From an uncultured Pseudomonadales bacterium (GTDB lineage: Bacteria; Pseudomonadota; Gammaproteobacteria; Pseudomonadales; Azotimanducaceae), in contig OX638346.1 in assembly GCA_951813515.1 (NCBI GenBank), positions 62,001-126,000 on the forward strand: a stretch of 64,000 bases of DNA, in the 5' to 3' direction. Under the pieces are notes generated by a model. That model saw only the letters and a list, made by a program, of their open reading frames with translations, had not been told where the DNA came from and ran no database searches. The number at the start of each line of letters is the position of its first letter. Positions within the stretch are counted from its first letter, which is position 1. Position numbers and translations under genes: made by a program. This document shows positions 44,517 through 52,573 of the stretch, one piece after another.

Positions 44517-45476
44517 TCAGTAGCCGAGTTCCTTGTCGATGATGCCCGCAAGGCGCTCGCCGTCGAGAAATCGGCGGAGGTTGCCGACGAAACGGTCCAT
44601 GTTGCGGGGCGCTCGAAACTGACTCGCGCCCGCGGTGTGCGGCGTCATGGCGACGTTCGGCAGCGACCACAGGCGGCTGTCGGGCGGCAGGGGTTCCCGC
44701 GGCGCCACGTCGAGCGCCGCGCCAGCGATGCTGCCGGACTCCAACGCTTCCACAAGGTCGTCCTCAACCATGATCTCCCCCCGGGTAACGTTCACGAGGT
44801 AGGCCGTGGGCCTCATCCGGGCAAAAGCCGCCGCATTGAACTTGCCGCGCGTTTCCGGCGTCAATGGACAGCAGACCGCGACGACGTCAGACGTTTCCAG
44901 CAGCGCATCGAAATGGTCCGGGTTGAGTACCTCGTCCACTTCCGGCGAAGGCGCCACCGGGTCGCGGTCAACGGCCTGCACGTCCATGCCGAATCCCGCA
45001 GCGCGGCGCGCGACGGCGCGACCGGTCCCGCCGAAGCCGAAGATGCCCATCATCGCGCCGGTAAGCTCGATCTCCCGGATACGCATCTCGGGCCGGTGGT
45101 TCCATCCGTCGGGGCCGAACCGGAGCGCCGTGGCGAGCTGACGCGTCAACATCAGCAGCAGACCGAAGGCGTGGTCGGCGAGATGTTCACCGACTAGCCC
45201 CTTTTCGCTCGTCAGCACCACGTCGCTCTGCTTGAATTCGTCGTAGAGAAAACTGTCCACGCCGGAGGAAATGGCATGCACCCAGCGGAGCTTCTCGGCC
45301 GCGGCGAACATCTCCTTCGATACGTGGCCAAGCACCACGTCCGCGTCCACGACATCACGGACCGCATCGCGCGGGCTCGAGACAACGACTTGCTCTGCGC
45401 CAGCGTCGTGTATGCGGCGCAGGGCCGTCTCCGAGACTTCCCGTAACGTCAATCCAGGGATGATCAGTACCTTCAT
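44517..45476 (-). CDS. D-2-hydroxyacid dehydrogenase family protein
   Basis: A 319-aa NAD(P)-dependent dehydrogenase. The nucleotide motif is MGIFGFGGTGRAVARRA. The catalytic Arg is in VNVTRGEIMVEDD, the Glu in DVAPREPLPPDS and the His in MTPHTAGAS. The family reduces 2-keto acids to D-2-hydroxyacids or the reverse. The ATG overlaps the stop of the upstream hydratase-like gene (ATGA), so the two act together, perhaps on a keto acid made by the hydratase. It is the last gene of a minus-strand run that starts near 53.3 kb. Confidence 0.9.
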   Translation of the reverse strand: MKVLIIPGLTLREVSETALRRIHDAGAEQVVVSSPRDAVRDVVDADVVLGHVSKEMFAAAEKLRWVHAISSGVDSFLYDEFKQSDVVLTSEKGLVGEHLADHAFGLLLMLTRQLATALRFGPDGWNHRPEMRIREIELTGAMMGIFGFGGTGRAVARRAAGFGMDVQAVDRDPVAPSPEVDEVLNPDHFDALLETSDVVAVCCPLTPETRGKFNAAAFARMRPTAYLVNVTRGEIMVEDDLVEALESGSIAGAALDVAPREPLPPDSRLWSLPNVAMTPHTAGASQFRAPRNMDRFVGNLRRFLDGERLAGIIDKELGY

Positions 45477-46177
45477 GCGAACACCACTTCCGCTATACCC
45501 AGATCGGAACCGAAATCGCCCGACCACCTGGAGGGCCCTGCCACCGGGCAACGCCCGAACGAACCCGTGATGACCCGCTGTCCGGGATGCAGCGTTCGGC
45601 CGAACCGGGACAACTGCGCCGCCAGCGCCGCAATCGAGTCGAAGTGATCCTCGATGTGACCGCGCGCGGCCACCGTTTCCACCGCCTGCCCGTCGCGGGC
45701 GAGCGTGACGACGAGGGACTCGAAGTCGACCCCGGCGACCGCCCGGGGAACGCCTGCCACGATGCCCCACTGCGAAAGGTTATCCGCCAGCCGCTCCGGC
45801 GCCGGCGCATCCGCCGGGAGGCGCCGCTCGTTGATCTCGAATCCCGGCGCAACGTTCTCTACCGCGTCGAGAACTTCGTCGCGCGACACCTCGCCCGCGA
45901 GCTCCCGGCCAATCGTGAAACAACACTCGTTCTCCACGCCCACGCTCACGAACGCGTCCAGGTCGATGCGGGCGCCCGACGCGAAGACGCGACTCTCGAG
46001 GACGTAGCCGAACGGACGAAAGCCCGCGCCCATGGAGTCACGCGCCTGCCCCGAAGTCAGGCCCACCTTCCAGCCACCAAGGGTTTCTCCGGCAGCGAGC
46101 TTGCCTTCCAGGGTTTCGAGCTGGCGGCTCAATCCGGCGTGCAGGTCACGTAGTGCGGGCGTGGGCAAGTCCTCCAC
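45473..46177 (-). CDS. 2-keto-4-pentenoate hydratase-like (FAH superfamily) protein
   Basis: A 234-aa member of the fumarylacetoacetate hydrolase superfamily, close in layout to MhpD/DmpE-type hydratases and 4-oxalocrotonate decarboxylases. Diagnostic segments are GWKVGLTSGQARDSMG, the acidic metal-site region VENECCFTIGREL, APGFEINERR, WGIVAGVPR and the C-terminal PGQRVITGSFGRCPV. These enzymes add water to 2-hydroxypenta-2,4-dienoate in meta-cleavage routes. The start is GTG 46177. It is coupled by a 4-bp overlap to the hydroxyacid dehydrogenase. A short hairpin (cagccg/cggctg, 46232-46247) lies upstream in the gap to the SDR gene. Confidence 0.85.
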   Translation of the reverse strand: MEDLPTPALRDLHAGLSRQLETLEGKLAAGETLGGWKVGLTSGQARDSMGAGFRPFGYVLESRVFASGARIDLDAFVSVGVENECCFTIGRELAGEVSRDEVLDAVENVAPGFEINERRLPADAPAPERLADNLSQWGIVAGVPRAVAGVDFESLVVTLARDGQAVETVAARGHIEDHFDSIAALAAQLSRFGRTLHPGQRVITGSFGRCPVAGPSRWSGDFGSDLGIAEVVFA

Positions 46178-46260
46178 CTCAGGCGTATCGATACGTCACC
46201 GTATGCTACCCGTACGAGGAAGCCGCGGTACAGCCGCCTTCGGCTGGCCGACACGCCGCC

Positions 46261-47067
46261 CTATTGGATCAGGCCAGCCCGATCGCGCAGCACGTCGTTG
46301 CTGCGCTCCATGTGGAACATGCCGCGCACGATCATCAACTCGCCGGTCACGTGCGCGGCGGCATCCGAGGCGAGGAAGACGCAGGCGTCGGCGACGTGTT
46401 CCGTTTCATTGGGGAGCAACAGCGGCGGCACCTCCGTGCCGTCCTTTCTCGTGGCCGACGGCGCGTAGCCCCTTTGCCTCATGTACGGGGTCACCGTGAC
46501 ACCGGGCGCGACGCAGTTCACGTTGATGTCGTGCCCGGCGAAATTGATCGCCAGACTCTTGGTCAGGTTGATCATGCCGGCTTTCGCGGCAGCGTAGGCC
46601 TCGAGGCGCGGATTGAGATTGATCCCCGCGGTGGAGGAGATATTGATGATCTTTCCGCCATCCCCCTGCTCGATCATGACCTTGGCCGCGGCGACATCGC
46701 ACAGGAACGCGCTGTCGAGATTGAGGCCAATGGTCCTGTCCCAGTCGGCCAGCGTCGCTTTCATGACCCCGGAGAAGCCGCCGCCGCCGGCATTGGCGAC
46801 CATGATGTCGAGCCTGCCGAACTTTTCCAGCGTCCTCTCAATCAGGTTGTCCACCTGCTCGGGGACAGTCACGTCGGTGGCAATCGCCAGCGACTCGCGC
46901 CCCATTTTCCGAATTTCGCCCGCCACCCGATCCAAGCGTTCCTGCTGGCGCGCGCCGACCACGACGTGGGCCCCCGCCTCGGCGTAGGCCTTGCTGATCG
47001 CCTCGCCTATGCCACTGCCGCCACCGGTGACGATGGCTATCTTGTCTTTCAGACCAAAAGCCGACAT
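46261..47067 (-). CDS. Short-chain dehydrogenase/reductase (SDR)
   Basis: A 268-aa classical SDR. The cofactor motif is VTGGGSGIG, with NAGGGG, the active-site Ser in INISSTAGIN and the Tyr/Lys pair in YAAAKAGMI. The C-terminus carries LPNETEHVADACVFLASDAAAHVTGELMIVRG. ATG 47067 is preferred because GGAG precedes it and the fold starts there. It is the second of two adjacent SDRs, separated by 31 bp. It probably oxidises a hydroxyl in the same pathway; the substrate is unknown. Confidence 0.92.
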   Translation of the reverse strand: MSAFGLKDKIAIVTGGGSGIGEAISKAYAEAGAHVVVGARQQERLDRVAGEIRKMGRESLAIATDVTVPEQVDNLIERTLEKFGRLDIMVANAGGGGFSGVMKATLADWDRTIGLNLDSAFLCDVAAAKVMIEQGDGGKIINISSTAGINLNPRLEAYAAAKAGMINLTKSLAINFAGHDINVNCVAPGVTVTPYMRQRGYAPSATRKDGTEVPPLLLPNETEHVADACVFLASDAAAHVTGELMIVRGMFHMERSNDVLRDRAGLIQ

Positions 47068-47098
47068 CTCTGTTGTCTCCTGCCTCTCCGACACGTCA

Positions 47099-47893
47099 CT
47101 AGCTGTAGGCCGAAGCCCACTCCGACCCTCTCACGACCAGCGTTTCCCCGGTCATGAGATCGGAACCCGCCGAAGCGAAGTAGACGACCGCGTTGGCGAT
47201 GTCCTTCGGATCCCCCGGGAGTTGCAGCGGCTTCGCGCCGTCGGCCGACTGCAAGATTCGCCGTTTCAGGTATTCATCTTCCGGCATGCCGGGAATGGGT
47301 CGGTCCGGCACCTTCACGCTACCCGGCGCAACGCAATTCACATTGATGTTGTGGATCGCCCAGCTTATCGCCAGCGACCTGGTGAGATTGATCACCGCCG
47401 CCTTGGCCGCAGCATAGTGCGGCGCATTCTCCTCCCCCTTGATGCCGGAAGAGGAAGCGATGTTGACGATCTTGCCGCCTTGCTGCTCGATCATCTGCCT
47501 TGCCGCCGCCGCGCAGCAGAAGAACGTGCTGTTGAGATTGAGGGAGATGCTGGCCGCCCAGGCATCCGGCGTGATTTCCTCGGGCTTGCCGAATGTGATG
47601 CCGCCGACGTTGTTCACGAGAATATCGACGCTGCCGAACGCATCCAGCGTCGCAGCGACCATGGTTTCCACCTGCATCGCATCGGTGACATCGGCCGGGA
47701 TGGCCGCCGCCTGCCCGCCGTGTTCCCGAATCTCCGCCACGACCCCGTCGAGGGCGTCTCGATGCCGGCCCACCACGGCGACCTTCGCGCCAGCGTCGGC
47801 CACCGAAAGCGCGATGCTTCTTCCTGTCCCGTGTGCGGTTCCGCCGCCGCCCGTAACGATGGCGACCTTGCCAGTCAGTTCAAATCTCGACAT
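47099..47893 (-). CDS. Short-chain dehydrogenase/reductase (SDR)
   Basis: A 264-aa SDR with cofactor motif VTGGGGTAHGTGRSIA, where the usual TGxxxGxG is lengthened by two residues. It also has NNVGGI, Ser in VNIASSSGIKG and YAAAK in the catalytic loop. The C-terminus is LPGDPKDIANAVVYFASAGSDLMTGETLVVRG. ATG 47893 follows GGGGAGG at good spacing. It is paralogous to the next SDR but clearly diverged. The 255-bp gap upstream (47894-48148) separates it from the carboxylase beta gene and holds no gene I can support. Confidence 0.92.
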   Translation of the reverse strand: MSRFELTGKVAIVTGGGGTAHGTGRSIALSVADAGAKVAVVGRHRDALDGVVAEIREHGGQAAAIPADVTDAMQVETMVAATLDAFGSVDILVNNVGGITFGKPEEITPDAWAASISLNLNSTFFCCAAAARQMIEQQGGKIVNIASSSGIKGEENAPHYAAAKAAVINLTRSLAISWAIHNINVNCVAPGSVKVPDRPIPGMPEDEYLKRRILQSADGAKPLQLPGDPKDIANAVVYFASAGSDLMTGETLVVRGSEWASAYS

Positions 47894-48148
47894 CCACCTC
47901 CCCTTTCCGAATGTCCGCGCCGACATTGTCGCGTGCGGAGACCGGGTCGCATCGAGTGCCTCCGTTGATGAGATGGCACAGCTTCGCGGATTTGGCCCGC
48001 GCGAACAACCTTGGCCCGAATGGACTCCCCCAATTGGACATTGGTGTCACGACCCTAGTGCCGTGAAATCCGTCATCCTGCTGGTGCCGTGTTTCGCCCC
48101 CGCCCAAGCCCTCGGTCTCGCCAATCCCGCCGGTCCCGGATCCTGCCC

Positions 48149-49699
48149 CTAGGGCATGTAGGGGGTCGGGCTCGGACCCAGTTGCGTCTCCAGCATGGAC
48201 TGCGCCATCCGGACGAATTCGCACACTATCGGCCGCGTTTCCCTCGGGTCGATGATGTCCTCGATATTGAACGCTTCGGCGGTGCGGAACGGCGACGACA
48301 GCGCTTGCAGGCGTGCCTCGATCTCGGCGCGCTTGGCTTCGGGATCATCCGATTCGTCGATGACGCGCCGGTACGCCGCCGACACGCCGCCGGAGATGTG
48401 CATGGAGCCCCAGTGTGCCGACGGCCAAGCCACGCGTTTGAACATGCCGCTGGGGCGGTCATGGCATTGTCCGGCGACGCCGTAGAGCTGCCGGACGATG
48501 ACGGACATCCATGGCATTCGGGTGCGCAGCGTCGCGCACACCATCTTCGCTCCCGCGCGCACGATCCCCTGGCGCTGCTGATCGGGTCCCACCATGAAAC
48601 CGGGCTCGTCGGCGAAATAGATCATCGGCAGGTGGAAGGTGTCGCAAAGCTGGAGGAAGCGGATGACCTTGGTACCCGCGGCCACATCCATCGAGCCCCC
48701 GAGACGTTTCGGATTGTTGAGCATGACGCCCACGGGATAGCCGTCGACCCGCGCGAGTCCGACGATGCGCGAGCGTCCGTAATGTGGCGTGATCTCGAAA
48801 AAGGAACCCTTGTCGAGTACGGCATCGAGGATCGCATGGGGATCGTAAACCCGGCGCTTCTCGCGCGGGATCAGGTCCAGCAGGGCCTCGTCCCGTCGGT
48901 TCGGATCGTCGCCCGTCTCGACCCTCGGCGGCAGCCGCCAGACGTTGTCCGGAAGGTAGGAAAGGAACCGCTTGAGCATGTCGAAGGCCTGTTCCTCGGT
49001 CTCGGCAAGGTTGTCGATGACACCGCTTTCGTAGACCTGGCTGCGCTCGTCTCCAAGATCCTCCTTGGTGATGTCGATTCCGAGCGCAGCCTTGACGACC
49101 GGCGGACCGCCGGGGAACACCTGGCTCGTGCCCTTGACCATGACGTTGAAATGGGCGAGGCAGGAGTCGACGGCAGGCAGCCCCGCAACCGAACCCAGCA
49201 CCGCCGAAACCACGGGGACGCAACAGAGCAGGTCCTGCACGCCCGGCGTCGTGGGGTTGGTCGGGATGTACGTGCGACCGATCTGCTCGAATGTCCTGAC
49301 ACTGCCTCCAGTCGCATCGAGCAGCCGGACGAAAGGCAGGCGCCAGTCCAGCGCCATCCGCTGCGCATGGCCGCTCTTGTTGCCTATCGGCGCGTCTGAC
49401 GCGCCGCCCCGGACCGTGAAGTCGCCAGCGGTCAGCACCGCTTTGCGACCGTTCAGGCTGGCCACCCCGATAACCATGTTGGAGGGCCGCACGTGAATGA
49501 GTTCATCGTTCTTGTAGGTGGCCGCACCCGCGAGTTTTCCTATTTCGCGGAACGATCCGGAGTCGGTCAGCAGATCGATTCGTTCCCTGACAGTGAGCTT
49601 GCCCCGCTTTCGCTGCTCGGCAACGCCGGCCGCTCCGCCCATCTGTTCGGCGAACGCCTGGCGGCGCTTCAGTTCCTCGATTTCGGGTTTCCAGACCAT
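48149..49699 (-). CDS. Acyl-CoA carboxylase, beta (carboxyltransferase) subunit
   Basis: A 516-aa protein of the carboxyltransferase family (propionyl-, methylcrotonyl- or geranyl-CoA carboxylase beta type). It has the N-terminal RKRGKLTVRERIDLLTDSGSFREIG, a first crotonase-like half with VAGLPAVDSCLAHFNVMVKG, and a second half with KVIRFLQLCDTFHLPMIYFADEPGFMVG. No biotin carboxylase alpha subunit is in the window. It therefore must pair with an alpha chain encoded elsewhere. It lies 13 bp downstream of the LLM-type oxidoreductase gene, same strand. Confidence 0.9.
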   Translation of the reverse strand: MVWKPEIEELKRRQAFAEQMGGAAGVAEQRKRGKLTVRERIDLLTDSGSFREIGKLAGAATYKNDELIHVRPSNMVIGVASLNGRKAVLTAGDFTVRGGASDAPIGNKSGHAQRMALDWRLPFVRLLDATGGSVRTFEQIGRTYIPTNPTTPGVQDLLCCVPVVSAVLGSVAGLPAVDSCLAHFNVMVKGTSQVFPGGPPVVKAALGIDITKEDLGDERSQVYESGVIDNLAETEEQAFDMLKRFLSYLPDNVWRLPPRVETGDDPNRRDEALLDLIPREKRRVYDPHAILDAVLDKGSFFEITPHYGRSRIVGLARVDGYPVGVMLNNPKRLGGSMDVAAGTKVIRFLQLCDTFHLPMIYFADEPGFMVGPDQQRQGIVRAGAKMVCATLRTRMPWMSVIVRQLYGVAGQCHDRPSGMFKRVAWPSAHWGSMHISGGVSAAYRRVIDESDDPEAKRAEIEARLQALSSPFRTAEAFNIEDIIDPRETRPIVCEFVRMAQSMLETQLGPSPTPYMP

Positions 49700-49712
49700 G
49701 ATTCTTGCCCCG

Positions 49713-50546
49713 CTACAGGAGCTGCGCGTAGCGGTCCAGCACCGGCAGCACTTCGTCCTCGCCCGCCGACGGCAGAATCAAAACGGCGCGATGAATGCCA
49801 GCCTCGCGGTAGCGGTCCAGCACCTGGGCATCCGCTGGCGCGCCAGAAACGCTGATGGAGAGGGTCGCCATGTCGCGTCCGGCAGCATCGGCTACCGATT
49901 TCAACCGCGCCAGATTCTCTGCCGGATCGAATCCACCGCGCGCGCGGGGGAACCAGCCGTCACCGAACTCCACTATTCGGCGCAAGGTATGGACCGACTC
50001 GCCGCCGATCAGGATCGGCGGATTCGGCTCCTGTACCGGCTTCGGATATGACCAGACCGGATCAAAGTCGACGAACTCCCCGTGAAATTCCGGCGTCTCT
50101 TCCTGCCAGACCGTCTTGATCGCCTTCGCACGTTCGCTCATGAGTCGGAATCGAGTCTCGAACACGGTGCCATGGTTCTCCATCTCCTCCGCGTTCCAGC
50201 CGGCGCCAATGCCGAACTCGACGCGTCCGTTCGACAGCACGTCGAGACTCGCGACTTCCTTGGCGGTAATCAACGGGTCCCGCTCGGTCAGGAGGCAGAT
50301 TCCGGTCCCAATCCGAAGTCTCTCGGTGGCAGCCGCGGCAGCCATGAGCGACACGAACGGATCGAGGGCGTGCCAATAGGCCTTCGGCAGCGCGGCGCCG
50401 CCGGGCCACGGCGACCGCCGGCTGGTCGGGATGTGGGTGTGCTCCGGCACGAACAGGGACTCGAAACCCCTCGCCTCCGCCTCCCGCGCCAGCACATCGA
50501 TGCGCATGGCGAAGTCCGTCGCGAACATGCTGACGCCGATCTTCAA
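49713..50546 (-). CDS. LLM-class flavin/F420-dependent oxidoreductase
   Basis: A 277-aa luciferase-like monooxygenase-fold protein of the TIGR03619-like type. Typical segments are LFVPEHTHIPTSRRSP, DPFVSLMAAAAATERLRIGTGICLLTERDPLITAKEVASLDVLSNGRVEFGIGAGWN, and PPILIGGESVHTLRRIVEFGDGWFP. It reduces or oxidises a substrate with FMN or F420. The start is taken as TTG 50546, because GGAGGT (50553-50558) lies exactly 6 nt upstream; the GTG at 50564 would place this site inside the gene. It leads the carboxylase gene by 13 bp. Confidence 0.85.
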   Translation of the reverse strand: MKIGVSMFATDFAMRIDVLAREAEARGFESLFVPEHTHIPTSRRSPWPGGAALPKAYWHALDPFVSLMAAAAATERLRIGTGICLLTERDPLITAKEVASLDVLSNGRVEFGIGAGWNAEEMENHGTVFETRFRLMSERAKAIKTVWQEETPEFHGEFVDFDPVWSYPKPVQEPNPPILIGGESVHTLRRIVEFGDGWFPRARGGFDPAENLARLKSVADAAGRDMATLSISVSGAPADAQVLDRYREAGIHRAVLILPSAGEDEVLPVLDRYAQLL

Positions 50547-50552
50547 GGTGTC

Positions 50553-50558
50553 ACCTCC
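50553..50558 (-). promoter_or_regulatory. Strong ribosome-binding site that fixes a TTG start
   Basis: GGAGGT on the minus strand, followed by 6 nt (gacacc) and then TTG at 50546. It decides the start of the LLM oxidoreductase in favour of the TTG. Confidence 0.7.
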
Positions 50559-50624
50559 TCTCACAACACTCCCGTAGGGTATAGCTTAGCGCCAATAAGA
50601 GAATGCCCTGGCGGGCGCGCGAAT

Positions 50625-50978
50625 CTACGCAGGATTGTTGCCGCTGTTTCTCGCGCGCCGGTCCGGGCCGTAGTATTTCTCCAGGTAATCGAGCACCTTG
50701 CGGCGATCATCGTCCCTGAGCGGCGCCATCTCCTGGTCCCGCACCATTTCCACCAGGACTTCCTCCCACACCGCGCGGGTCAATCCCTGCTGCAGCACCA
50801 GGTCGATCGAATGGCAGGCGCCGCAGAATCCGAACACCTCCAGCCGGCCCTCGTCCGCCGGCATGCCACCGAATAGCGCCTCTTCCTGCGCCTCGGCCCG
50901 GGCGTCATTTTCCGTCCCCGCCGCAAGCGCGACGCATGCCACCAGGACGCAGGCTATCGAGAGGCAGAACCGTCGCAT
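50625..50978 (-). CDS. Small c-type cytochrome, SorB-like partner of the molybdoenzyme
   Basis: A 117-aa exported protein with signal peptide (RRFCLSIACVLVACVALAAG) and one haem c site, C52-G-A-C55-H56, in GFCGACHSIDLVLQQGLTR. The rest of the sequence is helical (EEVLVEMVRDQEMAPLRDDDRRKVLDYLEKYYGP); M97-like Met residues could serve as the axial ligand. This matches the small cytochrome subunit of sulfite:cytochrome c oxidoreductases. It sits 305 bp downstream of the Tat-exported molybdoenzyme on the same strand, with a strong inverted repeat in the gap. The pairing is an inference from gene order and fold. Confidence 0.8.
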   Translation of the reverse strand: MRRFCLSIACVLVACVALAAGTENDARAEAQEEALFGGMPADEGRLEVFGFCGACHSIDLVLQQGLTRAVWEEVLVEMVRDQEMAPLRDDDRRKVLDYLEKYYGPDRRARNSGNNPA

Positions 50979-51036
50979 CGCTTCACGGCCGCGCCAGCGC
51001 GCATATGTCACCAAGGGCCGCGATGATCGCGCAGGA

Positions 51037-51119
51037 TTTTTTTCGTGTGCGCGTGCTCGCGAGCGGAAGCATAGCCGTGCCTTATGGTGCAGCGAGCACG
51101 TACGCGCACACGGAAAAAA
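51037..51119. repeat. Long imperfect inverted repeat between the molybdoenzyme and cytochrome genes
   Basis: The left arm (51037-51060: T7 then cgtgtgcgcgtgctcgc) pairs with the right arm (51092-51119: gcgagcacgtacgcgcacac, ggA6). Each arm is about 24-28 bp with three or four bulged bases, around a 31-bp loop. A T run on one side and an A run on the other make it look like a bidirectional terminator or a hairpin attenuator. The rest of the 50979-51283 gap holds no gene; 51120-51165 resembles the dispersed repeat. Confidence 0.6.
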
Positions 51120-51165
51120 GTGCCCCACAGTCGACGCCTTCGGCGCCGCCAGTGGCCCGGCCCCA
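51120..51165. repeat. Dispersed intergenic repeat, partial copy C
   Basis: These bases start gtgccccacag and continue cg..gccttcg, matching 62603-62648 at roughly 70 percent. They abut the long inverted repeat. The downstream part seen in copies A and B is missing here. The homology is suggestive, not proven. Confidence 0.3.
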
Positions 51166-51283
51166 CCGTGCGAGGGCGCGGCAGCGTGGTCTGTTTCTCG
51201 TCCGAACGTCGAAAAATGAACGTAACTTGTTAAAATACGATGACCTTTGTTGATTCGACAAGCGCCTTGGTGAGATATGCGCG

Positions 51284-52513
51284 CTAACCGACATGCACCG
51301 AGACGTGATGCATCGCATTGTTGAGATAGCCCTTGGGGTTCCACGCCGCCCGGAAAGGTTGGCTTGCGCCGGCCACATCCGTCGCCCGCGCCCAGACCTC
51401 GAAATAGCCGGATTGCGGAAATGCGATCCGGCCCGCAAATCGTTGCCAGGCATGCGGATTGTGCGGCGGCGAGAGCTGCGCCCGCTGCCAGGTGGCCCCG
51501 AAGTCGATAGAGAGGTCCACGCCTGCCACTTCAGAGTCGCCGACCCAAGCGTGTCCCGCGACATCCAGTTCCCGTCCCGTGACGCGCTCTCCGGTCCGGG
51601 GCCGTGTAATCAGCGACTTGACCGGCATGGCATGAATGATCTCGAGATCTTCCTCGGGCACGGAGGTGCCCGGCGCGACCGGATAGCGCGGGACACGGTA
51701 TGACGAACCGGTCATTTTCGGACCGTCGTGCACAACATCACGCAGCCAGATGCGCGTGAGCCATTTCTGCGAGCAGGAACCGGGCCAGCCAGGGATCACC
51801 AGGCGCAAAGGCGCACCGTTCATGGGATGCAGGGGCCCGCCGTTCATGCCGAACGCGATCAGGTTGTAGGGATCCATTGCCTTTGCAATCGGCATGCCGC
51901 GCGAGATCGACAACTTGCCCGGCGCACCCGAGAGGTGCCTGTCGGCACCTTCGTGCGCAGTGTAGATCGCGGAAGGTTTGACGCCGGCGGCCTCGAGCAC
52001 ATCGGCCAGCCGCACGCCGGTCCACTCCGCGCAGCCCACCGCTCCGTGGGTCCACTGGTTGCCGCGCGCAGGCGGCTCGAAGCCCGAGCGACCGTTGCCT
52101 CCGCACTCGATGACGAGACGATGTGTGACCACCTCGAAACGGCTGCGCAAGTCGTCGATGCGCAACGTCATCGGCCGCTCGACCAAGCCGTCGATGCGCA
52201 GTTCCCAAGCAGCGGGATCCACGTCCGCGGGCACGATGCCGTTGTTGCGGATAAAGTGCCGCGCCGTGGGCGTGACCTCGTCGTCGAGCAGGTGCGGCGG
52301 CGCCTCGGCGTTGAGCGGACGCTCGCTCAACACGGTCAGGCCGTCCTTGCCCTCGATTCCGACAGGCGCGGCGGCGGCAATGGAAGCAAGCCTCGGGCGT
52401 CCGAGCGGGACGGCCGAACCCACCAGCGCACCGATCGCCGCGAGGTTGGCGCGTTGGAGAAAACTGCGACGGCTGCTGCCGACAATGACCCTCGACTCAT
52501 GTGCCTCGCTCAT
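51284..52513 (-). CDS. Sulfite oxidase-family molybdopterin enzyme, Tat-exported (SorA/SoxC-like)
   Basis: A 409-aa protein. A twin-arginine signal (SSRRSFLQ near residue 13, hydrophobic core after it) is followed by a sulfite-oxidase-type molybdopterin domain with the Mo-ligand C137 in VIECGGNGRSGF. Other family segments are YTAHEGADRH, AFGMNGGPLHPMNGAPLRLVIPGWPG and KWLTRIWLRDV. The C-terminal Ig-like dimerisation domain follows (GHAWVGDSEVAGVDLSIDFGATWQRAQLSPP). It likely oxidises sulfite in the periplasm and passes electrons to the nearby c-type cytochrome. It follows a membrane-protein gene by 60 bp on the same strand. SoxC is an alternative, but no other sox genes are here. Confidence 0.87.
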   Translation of the reverse strand: MSEAHESRVIVGSSRRSFLQRANLAAIGALVGSAVPLGRPRLASIAAAAPVGIEGKDGLTVLSERPLNAEAPPHLLDDEVTPTARHFIRNNGIVPADVDPAAWELRIDGLVERPMTLRIDDLRSRFEVVTHRLVIECGGNGRSGFEPPARGNQWTHGAVGCAEWTGVRLADVLEAAGVKPSAIYTAHEGADRHLSGAPGKLSISRGMPIAKAMDPYNLIAFGMNGGPLHPMNGAPLRLVIPGWPGSCSQKWLTRIWLRDVVHDGPKMTGSSYRVPRYPVAPGTSVPEEDLEIIHAMPVKSLITRPRTGERVTGRELDVAGHAWVGDSEVAGVDLSIDFGATWQRAQLSPPHNPHAWQRFAGRIAFPQSGYFEVWARATDVAGASQPFRAAWNPKGYLNNAMHHVSVHVG

Positions 52514-52573
52514 GGCCCTTCACCCCGCCGATGGAAATCTCCTGCACAGGCGAACCTTGCCACAAACGGGACG

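Noticed and set aside
46232..46247. Hairpin cagccg-cctt-cggctg between the SDR and hydratase genes
   Set aside because: A 6-bp stem without a T run is too weak to call a terminator.
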